Below, piece after piece: positions 43,912 to 52,823 of a stretch of DNA of 64,000 nt. Under the pieces are notes generated by a model. That model had not been told where the DNA came from. It saw only the letters and a list, made by a program, of their open reading frames with translations, and searched no databases. This DNA is from an uncultured Eggerthellaceae bacterium. Its GTDB lineage: Bacteria; Actinomycetota; Coriobacteriia; Coriobacteriales; Eggerthellaceae. The DNA is taken from positions 459,093 through 523,092 of the forward strand of contig CALULI010000006.1 in the NCBI GenBank assembly GCA_944321455.1. Reading direction: 5' to 3'. Position numbers and translations under genes: made by a program. Positions within the stretch are counted from its first letter, which is position 1; each line of letters starts with the position of its first letter.

Positions 43912-45594
43912 CTATTCGCTCTGTTCGGTGTAAGGGTAGCGCTCTAACAATTCATCAACCGTTATAAATTCATAGCCTTGTTCAACAAGATACGGAAGCG
44001 CTGTTTTCAGCGCTTCTACTGTTTGAGAGCGGTCGCCACCGCCATCGTGCATCAAGATGATGTTGCCAGGAGAAGCCATTTCAATACGCTGTGCAATCAC
44101 ATCAGCGCCAGGACGCTGCCAGTCTCCCGTGTCAATGTTCCAACCAATTTCAGAGGTAACTAAGTCATGAACGTCACGGGCAGTTTCGGCACCAAAATTT
44201 CCACCAGGTGATCTAAATGTAGTGCTTGCGTCTCCGCCTGCATCAGTAATTGCCTGTAAGCCCTTAGACACTTCGTCTCTGCGCTCTTGGGTAGACATCA
44301 AGTCAAGACTAACGCCTTTGCCTGATCCACTTGCGTGGTCATACGTATGCGTGCCAATTTCATGGCCTTCGTCTTTCATGCGCTTGATCAGATCTTCATG
44401 CCCTGGAATGCGATTACCTACAGTAAAAAATGTTGCCTTTGCATTGTTGTTTTTCAGAATATCCAAAATTGCAGCAGTGCTGGAATCCCAAGGACCGTCG
44501 TCAAATGTTAAGGCAATAACCTTGTCACCGTTGGTGTTAACGTTGTACTTCACCAACTGTATTGTGCCAGGCTCTTTGGTGGTTACCTCAACGGTTTTGC
44601 CCGACTCAGTACCCGTGCGCACAACCTTTTCGCCCGCTTCGCCAGAGCCCTGATATACATGAACGGCACCTACGCCCACTTCTTCAACGCTAGCAGGGAT
44701 TGATTGCACGTTGTCATCGTTGTAGGGCTCCATGATGTTTTGACCATCAGTTATTTCAATGGTGTCACCTTCGTTAAGGTGCGTCTTAAGATCGGAGGTA
44801 TCTTCGCCGTTGAGTTTTGCCGTGCAAAGTGCGCCTTCGCCTTCGCGCATAACAGAATCATCAACAGCAATGTAGTTGCCGGGTTTGACAGAAACAACAC
44901 CGTTTTCAACAAGGCCTTCAAGGGTACGCTGGGCGCCTTGAATGGTTTTTTGCTCTCCGTTGACGGTTACCGTAACAGGAGCGTTATTCATGTAAAAAAT
45001 ACCGCCTGTTATGCCGCCAACAACAACAAGGATAGCGACAAGTGCGGCAATAATCTTTTTTCGTGAATTGCGGCGTGCTCGTTGATGTTTTTCCTTTGAG
45101 CGATTGAGGTAATCCGCAGGATCCCAAGAAGAAAAATCATTGGCATTTCTGTTTTGTGCGCGCTGAGCATTGCTGCGGCTTTTGTATTGGTGGTTATCGC
45201 GCGAAAAACGCTGCGCATTTTCGGTTGAGCGTGCGTTTACAGCAGCAAACTGCTGACTTTTTTGTGCGGGCTGTGTACCAGCGGCAGCAAACTGCTGATT
45301 TTTTTGATCGTATTGACTGCGACGTGCTTGTGAGGGCTGAGCGCCAGTAGTTTTACGGAAGGGGGCCATGTAGTCTTCTTCTGAATAGACACCCTGCTGA
45401 GCAGCTTGGTATTTTCTTGAAGGGGTGGCGCCGTTGTCCAGTTCGCCATAGTCGGAATATTGCTTTATTTCAGCGTTAAGCGTGTCGCGTGCATCGCCTG
45501 CAAAACTGCGTCCAGATTGCGCCGATGTATGAGGGCGCACTGATTTATTAGTTTGAAACGACGAGCGGGGTGCCCTTGGATCGTTTGGGTTCAT
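43912..45594 (-). CDS. Exported polysaccharide deacetylase with G5-like region
   Basis: 560 aa. A long polar Gln/Ser/Arg-rich cytoplasmic N-terminus (about 1-175), one membrane helix (about 182-202), and a beta-rich domain (about 205-340, VTVTVNGEQKTIQG, GVGAVHVYQGSGE) similar to ubiquitin-like/G5 wall modules. The NodB domain follows: TFDDGP (metal Asp), THTYDH (metal His pair), RSPGG, and DTGDWQ with LMHDGGG. Likely deacetylates peptidoglycan or another wall glycan, which often gives lysozyme resistance. Confidence 0.88.
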   Translation of the reverse strand: MNPNDPRAPRSSFQTNKSVRPHTSAQSGRSFAGDARDTLNAEIKQYSDYGELDNGATPSRKYQAAQQGVYSEEDYMAPFRKTTGAQPSQARRSQYDQKNQQFAAAGTQPAQKSQQFAAVNARSTENAQRFSRDNHQYKSRSNAQRAQNRNANDFSSWDPADYLNRSKEKHQRARRNSRKKIIAALVAILVVVGGITGGIFYMNNAPVTVTVNGEQKTIQGAQRTLEGLVENGVVSVKPGNYIAVDDSVMREGEGALCTAKLNGEDTSDLKTHLNEGDTIEITDGQNIMEPYNDDNVQSIPASVEEVGVGAVHVYQGSGEAGEKVVRTGTESGKTVEVTTKEPGTIQLVKYNVNTNGDKVIALTFDDGPWDSSTAAILDILKNNNAKATFFTVGNRIPGHEDLIKRMKDEGHEIGTHTYDHASGSGKGVSLDLMSTQERRDEVSKGLQAITDAGGDASTTFRSPGGNFGAETARDVHDLVTSEIGWNIDTGDWQRPGADVIAQRIEMASPGNIILMHDGGGDRSQTVEALKTALPYLVEQGYEFITVDELLERYPYTEQSE

Positions 45595-45949
45595 GGTTGT
45601 TCCATTTCTGCTGCATTATCACTACCGTAAAAACACCGTATGAAGACGAATATCTGACGGAATTTCTACGAATTTTTTATCACTAAAGCGATAGCAATTC
45701 TACTCGGTTTTAGTAAGAAAAACAGCTATTTTTTCAAGGTTCAATCAACGGTTACGAAAGTGTCAAAAATGCGGCATTGTATGGTCTTTGTTGCATTTTG
45801 TTGTGCGGTATTTTGCGGTGGGATCAGTTATATGCCGAATGGTTTTGTGTGAGTTCGATTTGATCTTGTATATGAGCGTGATTTGATCTTGCAAATACCC
45901 CTGGGGGTATATACTGCAAAGTATAAAACACATAAGAAAGTAGGTAGCA
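45595..45949. other. Divergent intergenic region
   Basis: 355 bp between the deacetylase start and csoR. A+T-rich, no gene seen. The copper-responsive promoter lies at its right end. Confidence 0.6.
45889..45915 (+). promoter_or_regulatory. CsoR-type operator within the csoR-copA promoter
   Basis: ATACCCCTGGGGGTAT (45895-45910) is the G/C-tract palindrome typical of CsoR sites. It fills the spacer between TTGCAA (45889) and TATACT (45910), so bound CsoR would block RNA polymerase. The 15-bp spacer is short, as in some metal-controlled promoters. Confidence 0.85.
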
Positions 45950-46243
45950 ATGAGTTGTGAGCGCCATAAAAACACACCGCGCAGCGCAGAATTTCAAAAT
46001 GATCTTCAAAAGCGCCTTAATCGTATTATGGGGCAGCTTAATGGGGTAAAGGGAATGATTGAAGACAATCGCTATTGTGGGGATGTCTTAACTCAGCTAG
46101 CTGCGGCCGAAAGTGGGCTTCGCAGCGTTTCGCGGTTACTTCTTGAAGACCATCTGGAAACTTGCGTGGTGGAAAAAATCCAAGCAGGGGATACCGAAGT
46201 TATTGATGAAGTCATGACGCTTCTTAAGCGCTTTTCTCACTAA
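45950..46243 (+). CDS. csoR: Copper-sensing repressor CsoR
   Basis: 97 aa DUF156 protein. The Cu(I) ligands of CsoR are present as Cys43 (RYCGDVL), His68 and Cys72 (DHLETC). The helical fold starts LQKRLNRIMGQLNGVKGMI. When copper binds, it should leave the operator just upstream. First gene of an operon with copA 15 bp downstream. Confidence 0.94.
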   Translation: MSCERHKNTPRSAEFQNDLQKRLNRIMGQLNGVKGMIEDNRYCGDVLTQLAAAESGLRSVSRLLLEDHLETCVVEKIQAGDTEVIDEVMTLLKRFSH

Positions 46244-46258
46244 GGGAAGGAGCGTGCT

Positions 46259-49039
46259 ATGAAACAGACCTTTGATGTAACAGGCATGAGTTGTGCCGCC
46301 TGTTCAGCTCGTGTTGAAAAAGCAGCGAAAGCGGTCGAGGGCGTGGATCAGGTTGCGGTCAACTTGCTGAAAAATTCGATGGAAATTACCTACGGTGGCG
46401 ATGATGCCGTATTGCAGCGTGTTTCTGCTGCGGTGGAAAAAGCGGGATATGGAGCATATCCACGCGCGTCAAGCAATTCAGGTGCTGTTGGCCTAAGAAG
46501 CGTAGGCGTAGAAGCCGTCCGTGAAACACCCGCACAGCGGGCCGCCCAAGAAGCAAAGCAGGTGCGCACCCGCCTTGTTGTTTCATTTATCTTCACCATT
46601 CCTTTGTCCTACCTTGCCATGGGTCACATGTTTGGCTGGCCGCTGCCTTCGGTATTTATGGGCAACGAAAACGTCATGGTGTTTGCGCTGACGCAGCTTC
46701 TGTTGCTTGTGCCTGTTATCTTTATTAACTTCAAGTTCTTCCGTAATGGATTTGGTGCGCTTATCCATGCCGCTCCAAACATGGATTCGCTGGTAGCGTT
46801 GGGATCCACTGCTTCAACGCTCTACGGCATCTATGCGCTCTACGTAATGGCAGCGGCTCTTGGCGCAGGCGACGTTTCGGTGGCTCATGAGACGGCCATG
46901 AATTTGTATTTTGATTCGGCGGCTATGATCTTGACCTTGATTACGTTAGGTAAATATTTCGAAGCCCGCGCCAAAGGCAAGACTACCGATTCGCTGGGCA
47001 AGCTGATGGATTTGTCTCCTAAAAAGGCAACGCGCTTGTTTGACGGTCAAGAGCAAGAAGTATCTATCGACCAGGTAGTGGTGGGCGATGTGCTGGTGGT
47101 AAAAGCAGGTGAATCTATTCCTGTTGATGGTGTGGTAGTTGAAGGTAGCGGCACCGTTGATGAATCGGCTATCACGGGCGAAAGCATACCTGTCGACAAG
47201 ACGTCGGGCATGACTATCACGGGCGCTACGGTTAACAAGAGCGGTTGGTTTACCATGCGCGCTACCCGTGTTGGTGCCGATACAACTCTTGCAGGGATTA
47301 TTCGTTTGGTTGACGAAGCAACCAGCTCTAAAGCGCCTATTGAAAAAATGGCCGACAAAATTAGCGGCATTTTTGTGCCGGTGGTTATTGGTTTGGCGCT
47401 TATTACCTTTGCGGTGTGGATGGTTATAGGCGCAGATTTTTCACAGGCTCTTTCCTACGCAATTTCTGTGTTGGTTATTTCGTGCCCATGCGCCCTTGGT
47501 CTTGCTACACCAACAGCCATCATGGTAGGCACGGGACGTGGTGCGGTAAACGGTATCTTAATTAAGTCTGCCGAAGCACTAGAGACGGCTCATGAAATTA
47601 AAACCGTTGTACTGGACAAAACAGGAACCATTACCGAAGGCGAACCGCGTGTGAGCGATGTGATTGCTGCTGACTCTGATGCGCTTATCAAGACTGCCTA
47701 TGCGCTTGAGCGCAAGTCGGAACATCCGCTCGCGCAAGCCATTGTGCGCTACGGCGAAACCCTTAGCAAGACAGACGCTTTGGGCACTGGTGCTTTGGCT
47801 GTTGCTTCAATCAGTGCTTCTGTTGAGTCTTCGGGCGTTGTTTCTGGAGGAAACCCGTCAGTTGTTGCGTATGATGCAACAACTGTCTGTGACTTCAAGC
47901 AGATTCCTGGTCAAGGGCTCAGGGCAACAATAGAGGGACGAGTCTGTCTCGCAGGTAATGCGTTCATGATGGAGCAGCATGGTGTTGTGCTTGATCATGT
48001 TGCTGAAGACGCCCAGTGCTTATCCGATGAAGGAAAAACGGTTCTCTACTTTGCGTGTGATGGGGCGCTTCTTGGCGTTATTGCAGTGGCAGACTACGTA
48101 AAAGCATCTAGTGCCCTCGCCATCCAGACACTGCGCAACATGAATATAGATACCGTTATGTTGACAGGCGATAACGAACGAACCGCTAGCGCAATTCAGC
48201 GCTTAGTGGGCGTGGACAGCGTAGAGGCAGGCGTATTGCCCGAAGGCAAAGAGCGTATCGTGCGCGATCTTTCCCATAAAGGCCGTGTTGCTATGGTGGG
48301 CGATGGCATTAACGATGCACCTGCTTTGGCGCGCGCTGATGTTGGCATTGCTATTGGTGCGGGAACCGATATTGCTATCGACAGCGCCGACATCGTGTTG
48401 ATGCATAGTGATTTAGCTGATGTCCCTGCTGCGCTTGATCTTTCGCGCGCAACCATGCGCACTATTAAGCAGAATCTGTTCTGGGCGCTGTTCTACAACG
48501 CTATCTGTATTCCTGTTGCAGCAGGTGTGCTTTCAGGCATTGGCATTGTGCTCAACCCCATGATTGCGGCAGCGGCCATGAGCTTCAGTTCGGTTTGCGT
48601 AGTGGCCAACGCACTTCGCCTGCGCAGGTGGAAGCCTGCTTCGGCAAGCACCAACGAACCTCTTAATAAAGTAAGCACCAAAGAAGTAAACAATGCTGAG
48701 ATAAGAAACGAAGAAGTATGCATTAAAGAAATAGATCACAAAGAAGTAACGTACAAAGAAATGACTCATGAGGAAGTATCTAAAAATAAAGTAAGCACCA
48801 AAGAAAGAAGCAATAAAGAAGAGGAGACAGAAATGGAAAAGAAACTGAGCGTGCAAGGAATGATGTGCCAGAACTGCGTTCGTCACGTGAAGAACGCCCT
48901 TGAAGGTCTTGATGGTGTTGAAGAAGCCATTGTTGACTTGGATGCAGGAACGGCAGTGGTAAAACTGGCCAGCGATATTGCTGACGATGTATTAGTAGCA
49001 GCAGTGGTTGAAGAAGGCTACGAGGCGCAGATAGTTTAG
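46259..49039 (+). CDS. copA: Copper-exporting P1B ATPase with C-terminal HMA domain
   Basis: 926 aa. N-terminal heavy-metal domain (GMSCAACS, residues 9-16), eight membrane helices, the CPC ion motif (SCPCALGLA, near 410), phosphorylation motif DKTGTIT (near 452), and GDGINDAPA. After the last helix there is an unusual Lys/Glu linker (about 800-857) made of KVSTKE and KE-[IV] units, then a second heavy-metal domain (GMMCQNCVRHV). The linker DNA has AATAAAGTAAGCACCAAAG repeated 120 bp apart. The second domain has its own ATG and ribosome site. Confidence 0.95.
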   Translation: MKQTFDVTGMSCAACSARVEKAAKAVEGVDQVAVNLLKNSMEITYGGDDAVLQRVSAAVEKAGYGAYPRASSNSGAVGLRSVGVEAVRETPAQRAAQEAKQVRTRLVVSFIFTIPLSYLAMGHMFGWPLPSVFMGNENVMVFALTQLLLLVPVIFINFKFFRNGFGALIHAAPNMDSLVALGSTASTLYGIYALYVMAAALGAGDVSVAHETAMNLYFDSAAMILTLITLGKYFEARAKGKTTDSLGKLMDLSPKKATRLFDGQEQEVSIDQVVVGDVLVVKAGESIPVDGVVVEGSGTVDESAITGESIPVDKTSGMTITGATVNKSGWFTMRATRVGADTTLAGIIRLVDEATSSKAPIEKMADKISGIFVPVVIGLALITFAVWMVIGADFSQALSYAISVLVISCPCALGLATPTAIMVGTGRGAVNGILIKSAEALETAHEIKTVVLDKTGTITEGEPRVSDVIAADSDALIKTAYALERKSEHPLAQAIVRYGETLSKTDALGTGALAVASISASVESSGVVSGGNPSVVAYDATTVCDFKQIPGQGLRATIEGRVCLAGNAFMMEQHGVVLDHVAEDAQCLSDEGKTVLYFACDGALLGVIAVADYVKASSALAIQTLRNMNIDTVMLTGDNERTASAIQRLVGVDSVEAGVLPEGKERIVRDLSHKGRVAMVGDGINDAPALARADVGIAIGAGTDIAIDSADIVLMHSDLADVPAALDLSRATMRTIKQNLFWALFYNAICIPVAAGVLSGIGIVLNPMIAAAAMSFSSVCVVANALRLRRWKPASASTNEPLNKVSTKEVNNAEIRNEEVCIKEIDHKEVTYKEMTHEEVSKNKVSTKERSNKEEETEMEKKLSVQGMMCQNCVRHVKNALEGLDGVEEAIVDLDAGTAVVKLASDIADDVLVAAVVEEGYEAQIV
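48833..49039 (+). CDS. Possible CopZ chaperone from an internal start in copA
   Basis: An in-frame ATG at 48833, preceded by GAAGAGGAGACAGAA (GAGGAG about 7 bases upstream), opens a 68-codon protein identical to the last domain of CopA. It has a CopZ-like heavy-metal fold (KLSVQGMMCQNCVRHVKNAL, DGVEEAIVDLDAGTAVV). Its length is exactly that of free CopZ. The full-length fusion and the short chaperone may both be made. Confidence 0.55.
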   Translation: MEKKLSVQGMMCQNCVRHVKNALEGLDGVEEAIVDLDAGTAVVKLASDIADDVLVAAVVEEGYEAQIV

Positions 49040-49108
49040 AGGGTCGCAGCTTTTTCAGCCAAAAATCTTTCGTCCAGAAATCTTACAATCAGAAAGTTCT
49101 CAACAAGA

Positions 49109-49141
49109 AAGCCGCTGAGGTGCATTTCTCAGCGGCTTTTG
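49109..49141. terminator. Terminator after copA
   Basis: AAGCCGCTGAG (49109-49119) pairs with CTCAGCGGCTT (49128-49138), followed by TT. A residues on the left may let it also serve the convergent gene ending at 49198. Confidence 0.8.
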
Positions 49142-49197
49142 TAGTAAGCGTTTGTATTTCGCGCTTGTATAAAGCGCTTGATTGAGCAGGGGTTTGC

Positions 49198-49863
49198 TTA
49201 ACGTGTACGCGCACCCTGTTCCTGTGGTATGCCCAGATCCTCAAAGGAAGCACTGCCAGGAGCAACCATACGATCAAGTGGCAAATAAACCAGACCCAGG
49301 TTTTCAACGTAGCAATAAATTTCTTGGCCGCGCTTGCAGCGGAAGGTGCATTCAACGCAAGGATCCTTGTCGCAATAAGCAAAGGCATCTTCGTCAGCCA
49401 AAGCAAATACAACAGGGGGCCACTTCTTAGGCGTTATATATTTAATTTGAACGCCTGTGAATGTTTTCAGCGCAAACCAACGAGGCTTGCAAGCCGAATC
49501 CTTGACGCTCCAGGTAACCTGAACACAATTGTTGTTCATGCCGCCCATGATGGTGTAGTTAATTTTGATCTTGTCAGTGTGTTCCCATGCAGGCAGGCAT
49601 TCAAGCTTTTCCATAGGCTTGCCGTGACATTCGGGCTTGAAATCAACATGCGCATAGGGCAGTTCGGCAATTAAAGAACGTTCGCCGTCGCTGCGCATTT
49701 CTATATCAACGTTGCCATCAAGTCCTGCAAACACGCTTCCGCATTCGCTGCAGCGATAAAACGGAACGTGCTCGCCAGTTACGCGAGGCTTCCAGGTTGC
49801 ATGAGTTCGAGTGGGGCTAAAATCACCCATAAGTTGTCCTCCCTCATCCTTGTTCGTGCTCAT
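49198..49863 (-). CDS. Cys-rich protein, possibly desulfoferrodoxin-like
   Basis: 221 aa, cytoplasmic. A zinc-ribbon-like pair near residue 38 (CSECG) is followed by beta-rich sequence. A C-terminal region (KPRWFALKTFTGVQIKYITP, CDKDPCVECTFRC) recalls the superoxide-reductase/desulfoferrodoxin fold in its KPRW and strand pattern, but the His ligands of the iron site are not clearly present. The assignment is tentative. It lies divergent from an enoyl-CoA hydratase gene and is likely metal-binding. Confidence 0.45.
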   Translation of the reverse strand: MSTNKDEGGQLMGDFSPTRTHATWKPRVTGEHVPFYRCSECGSVFAGLDGNVDIEMRSDGERSLIAELPYAHVDFKPECHGKPMEKLECLPAWEHTDKIKINYTIMGGMNNNCVQVTWSVKDSACKPRWFALKTFTGVQIKYITPKKWPPVVFALADEDAFAYCDKDPCVECTFRCKRGQEIYCYVENLGLVYLPLDRMVAPGSASFEDLGIPQEQGARTR

Positions 49864-49989
49864 TTATGGTACCAAAAAAGCATGGAAAACTATTGTTTGG
49901 CCCCGTAAGTTTTTGACAATGATTTTTGCGATACGTACAATTAACAGGCAGATTAAACAAGTCATTTCCCAGATGGAAGGGGAGCACGT

Positions 49990-50865
49990 ATGAGTGTTTA
50001 TCAAGAAAAGTACTGCCTGCCAGAATTTACGTATGAGTACGAGCGCCTGAAGGTTGACGTTCGTGGTCCTATTCACGTTGTTTCTTTCGACGACGCTGCT
50101 AACCTCAATGCAATGTCTTATCAGCAGATGGCTGACTTCAATGACTATTTGAAGAAGGTTCGCATGGACCCAGAATGCCGCGTTATTGTTCTTACCGGCG
50201 AAGGTAAGTCTTTCTGCGCTGGTTTCAACCTGAACGAACTCAACTATGAGCCACCTGAGGATATGGGTCGTGCTCAGCGTGACCACTGCATCATGCAGAC
50301 GGTTTGCTCTGACCAGGCTGTTAACATGCGCAACGCAATGCAGCCAATCATTGGCGCTTTGAAGGGTCATGCAATTGGTGGCGGCCTCTCTCTGGCTTGC
50401 GCTTGCGACCTTCGCGTTTGTGGCGAATCCTTCAAGATGCAGGCAGGTTACCTCAACATTGGTCTGACCGGTACCGACATGTCTGGTTCTTACTATCTCC
50501 CTCGCATCGTTGGCTATGCTCGCGCAGCTGAAGCTTTGATGACGGCTCGCCGCATCGGTGCAGAAGAACTGCTTGAGTGGGGCTTCGCTAACAAGGTTGT
50601 TGCTGACGAAGACGTTGTAGAAGAAGCAGTAAAGATGGCAGAAGCTATGGTTAAGAATTCTGCTCCTTTGGGTCTTCGCCTTACCAAGGAATCTCTGCAG
50701 TGCTCTTTGGACAACTCCTTCGAGGCTCAGATCAAGATGGAAAACCGCAACCAGGTTCTTGCTTCCCAGACCGAAGACAACCGCCGCGGTGTTCGCAAGA
50801 TGAATCCTAAGAACCGTGAAGACGTTAAGGAACATCCAGAAAACTACACCTTCAACAACCTGTAG
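49990..50865 (+). CDS. Enoyl-CoA hydratase/isomerase family protein
   Basis: 291 aa crotonase-fold enzyme acting on acyl-CoA esters. Visible: ANLNAMSYQQM, GEGKSFCAGFNLNEL (oxyanion hole region), GHAIGGGLSLACACDLRVC (second oxyanion and glycine-rich loop), TGTDMSGSYYLPRIVG, ARRIGAEELLEWGFANKVV. Codons are strongly biased (GGT, AAG, GAC), as in highly expressed genes, like the MFS and CoA-transferase genes nearby. A GGGGAGC-type site precedes the ATG. With them it suggests turnover of a CoA-activated substrate (carnitine, aromatic acid or similar). The substrate is not shown by sequence. Confidence 0.88.
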   Translation: MSVYQEKYCLPEFTYEYERLKVDVRGPIHVVSFDDAANLNAMSYQQMADFNDYLKKVRMDPECRVIVLTGEGKSFCAGFNLNELNYEPPEDMGRAQRDHCIMQTVCSDQAVNMRNAMQPIIGALKGHAIGGGLSLACACDLRVCGESFKMQAGYLNIGLTGTDMSGSYYLPRIVGYARAAEALMTARRIGAEELLEWGFANKVVADEDVVEEAVKMAEAMVKNSAPLGLRLTKESLQCSLDNSFEAQIKMENRNQVLASQTEDNRRGVRKMNPKNREDVKEHPENYTFNNL

Positions 50866-51272
50866 GATTTAGTTTGCAAAAGGCCAAGGTGTTGTAGTGT
50901 CAGGCGCTTTTCGCCGACAAATACAGGCCGCAGCCGTAATATTTAAATTTGCAATATAAAAGAAGCTACTAAGAATTTCTTAGTAGCTTCTTTGCTTTAT
51001 GAAAGAAAAAAACATGGCTTTTACGTGGGGTTATTTGATTTCTTAATTGGCATAACATGTTTGCAATAAAAGGCTATTGGTCACCCTTCTTTATTCATCA
51101 CAAAATGAACACTGGATTAATTGTGAATTTCCTGAAAGGCAGGGAGTCTTTCTTAGGGGATTAATCCGAAATGGTTTGTGTGTAAGAAAAAGCTACCTCA
51201 TAGGAAGTGTTTTGCGTGGAGAACAAAACATTTCTGAGGGCAAGTAACATTAAGAAGGGAGAGGAAAAAACT
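50866..51272. other. Leader region of the MFS transporter gene
   Basis: 407 bp with one terminator (50958-50993) for the hydratase. The rest holds no gene; a palindrome-like ATTAAT pair (51117 and 51161) may be a regulator site. Confidence 0.5.
50958..50993 (+). terminator. Terminator after enoyl-CoA hydratase
   Basis: AAAGAAGCTACTAAGAA forms a near-perfect palindrome with TTCTTAGTAGCTTCTTT around a one-base centre, followed by GCTTTAT. Confidence 0.85.
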
Positions 51273-52628
51273 ATGGCAGAAAAAATTGCACGACAGGGTC
51301 TAACGTGGCGTCACGTTGGCGTTGTTGCAACCATGATGCTTACGCTGCTTACTGCAGTAGGCATTATCTTTATTGCTGCAGGCCTCTGCTATCGTCCTGT
51401 AGCACAACACTTTGGTGTACAAGTATCTGACGTATCGTTCTACATTACTTGTGTTTACATTGGTTCTACTATTGCACCAATTCCTGCAGGCTGGTTATTC
51501 GACCGAATGAATCCAAAATTGCTGTTCTCCATTGCATCAATTATCGTATTCGTTCCTTATCTTGGCCTTTCCGTATACCCTGCAATCTGGTGCTTCTGGA
51601 TTGCTGGCATTATCATCGGTCTTGGTCTTGCAACTCTTGAATACACCATGACTGCTGGTATTCTTTCTCGTTGGTTCCACACCAACTACGGTACTGTAAT
51701 TGGTATTTCCTTTGCTATGACCGGTTTGGGTGGCATCATCTGGAATGGTTGGGGTCAGTTCATCCTTGGTCCAGACCTGTCTGGTTGGGCTAACCTCTAT
51801 CAGATTTACGGCGTATTTATTGCTGTTGGTACTTTGGTACCTATTCTGCTCTTCATCCGCCGTACCCCAGAAGAAGTTGGACTGCTTCCTTACGGCATGC
51901 CTCTGAACGCTGAAGAGGCTACCGAAGAAGGCAAGATCGAGGCTCCTGAAGAGCCAGGCATTGCTTTCAAGGATGCTCTTCGTCTTCCATTCTTCTGGAC
52001 CATGCTTTTGGGCGCAGGCTTGCTGAACATCGTTACCACGATTTCTCAGCTCTTCGCAACGTACGTACAGTTCCTCGGCCATGATGGTTGGAACGGTGCT
52101 CCTATCGTTGCTCTCCTGTTGCTCTCTGGTACTCTTGAATCCTTCGCATCTGCTGGCCAGATGGTTGGTAAGGTTCTCGTAGGTATCATCGAATCCCGTT
52201 CGCTCCTCGCAGCTCAGATCATGGGTGTTTGCGGTGGCGTTATCGGCGTTCTCATGATTTGGCAGCTTCCTAAGATCTTTGGCGAAGCTGGTATTTGGCC
52301 TATGTTCTGCGGCGGCGCATTCTACGGCTTGATGTATGCATGCTCTACGGCAATGCTTCCATTCTTGGTACGTGAATGCTTCGGCGGTAAAGACTACGAC
52401 CGCATCTACTCCTTGCAGGTAGCTATCTTTAACTTGCTCGGTGGCTTCGGTGCAACTGCTTGGGCTGTTCTCATGCAGACCTTCGGTTGGGACGCATTCT
52501 TTATCTTCTGTCTCGCAGAAGTAATCCTTACCTTCATCATGATTGCTTACACCGGCATTGCTGCGTATAGGTATCGTGAGAAGACTTGGTACAAGTCTGA
52601 CGAACAGCTTGCTCATCAGGAAGCTTAA
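51273..52628 (+). CDS. MFS transporter, OFA (oxalate/formate antiporter) type
   Basis: 451 aa from the ATG at 51273, which has AAGGGAGAGG upstream; the longer open frame would place a polar stretch before the first helix. Twelve membrane helices, PAGWLFDRMNPKLLF (MFS motif A in the 2-3 loop), and a central acidic loop (about 215-250, EEATEEGKIEAPEEPG). Highly biased codons. It lies between an enoyl-CoA hydratase and three LysR genes, and probably imports a carboxylate that is then activated by the CoA-transferase at 56874. Confidence 0.88.
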   Translation: MAEKIARQGLTWRHVGVVATMMLTLLTAVGIIFIAAGLCYRPVAQHFGVQVSDVSFYITCVYIGSTIAPIPAGWLFDRMNPKLLFSIASIIVFVPYLGLSVYPAIWCFWIAGIIIGLGLATLEYTMTAGILSRWFHTNYGTVIGISFAMTGLGGIIWNGWGQFILGPDLSGWANLYQIYGVFIAVGTLVPILLFIRRTPEEVGLLPYGMPLNAEEATEEGKIEAPEEPGIAFKDALRLPFFWTMLLGAGLLNIVTTISQLFATYVQFLGHDGWNGAPIVALLLLSGTLESFASAGQMVGKVLVGIIESRSLLAAQIMGVCGGVIGVLMIWQLPKIFGEAGIWPMFCGGAFYGLMYACSTAMLPFLVRECFGGKDYDRIYSLQVAIFNLLGGFGATAWAVLMQTFGWDAFFIFCLAEVILTFIMIAYTGIAAYRYREKTWYKSDEQLAHQEA

Positions 52629-52657
52629 TTAGTTTCTTTACACGCAATCCAATGGGT

Positions 52658-52683
52658 TTAGGGGGGATGTACGTCCCCCCTAA
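52658..52683 (+). other. Strong hairpin without T tract
   Basis: TTAGGGGGGATGT pairs with ACGTCCCCCCTAA (one wobble), 30 bp after the MFS stop. A transcript-stabilising or processing hairpin fits better than a terminator. Confidence 0.6.
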
Positions 52684-52739
52684 GCAACGACTAGCGCACC
52701 TGCTGGTCAGGCGGGAACTCCTCCGTCTCTTTCCTAGTT

Positions 52740-52774
52740 AACGACTAGACACATTTTGTGCCTAGTCGTTTTTG
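52740..52774 (+). terminator. Terminator before first LysR gene
   Basis: ACGACTAG-A-CACA pairs with TGTG-C-CTAGTCGT, followed by TTTTTGT. Confidence 0.85.
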
Positions 52775-52823
52775 TACTTGAAACGTAAAATAGTCGCGGG
52801 GATAAGGGAATAAGGGAAACGGC

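Noticed and set aside
49864..50835. 323-codon open frame antisense to the enoyl-CoA hydratase gene
   Set aside because: Shadow of a highly biased gene; composition is not protein-like.
51537..52616. 359-codon open frame antisense to the MFS transporter gene
   Set aside because: The codon bias of the real gene (few A/T-rich third positions) leaves the opposite frame free of stops; no ribosome site and no protein-like domain.
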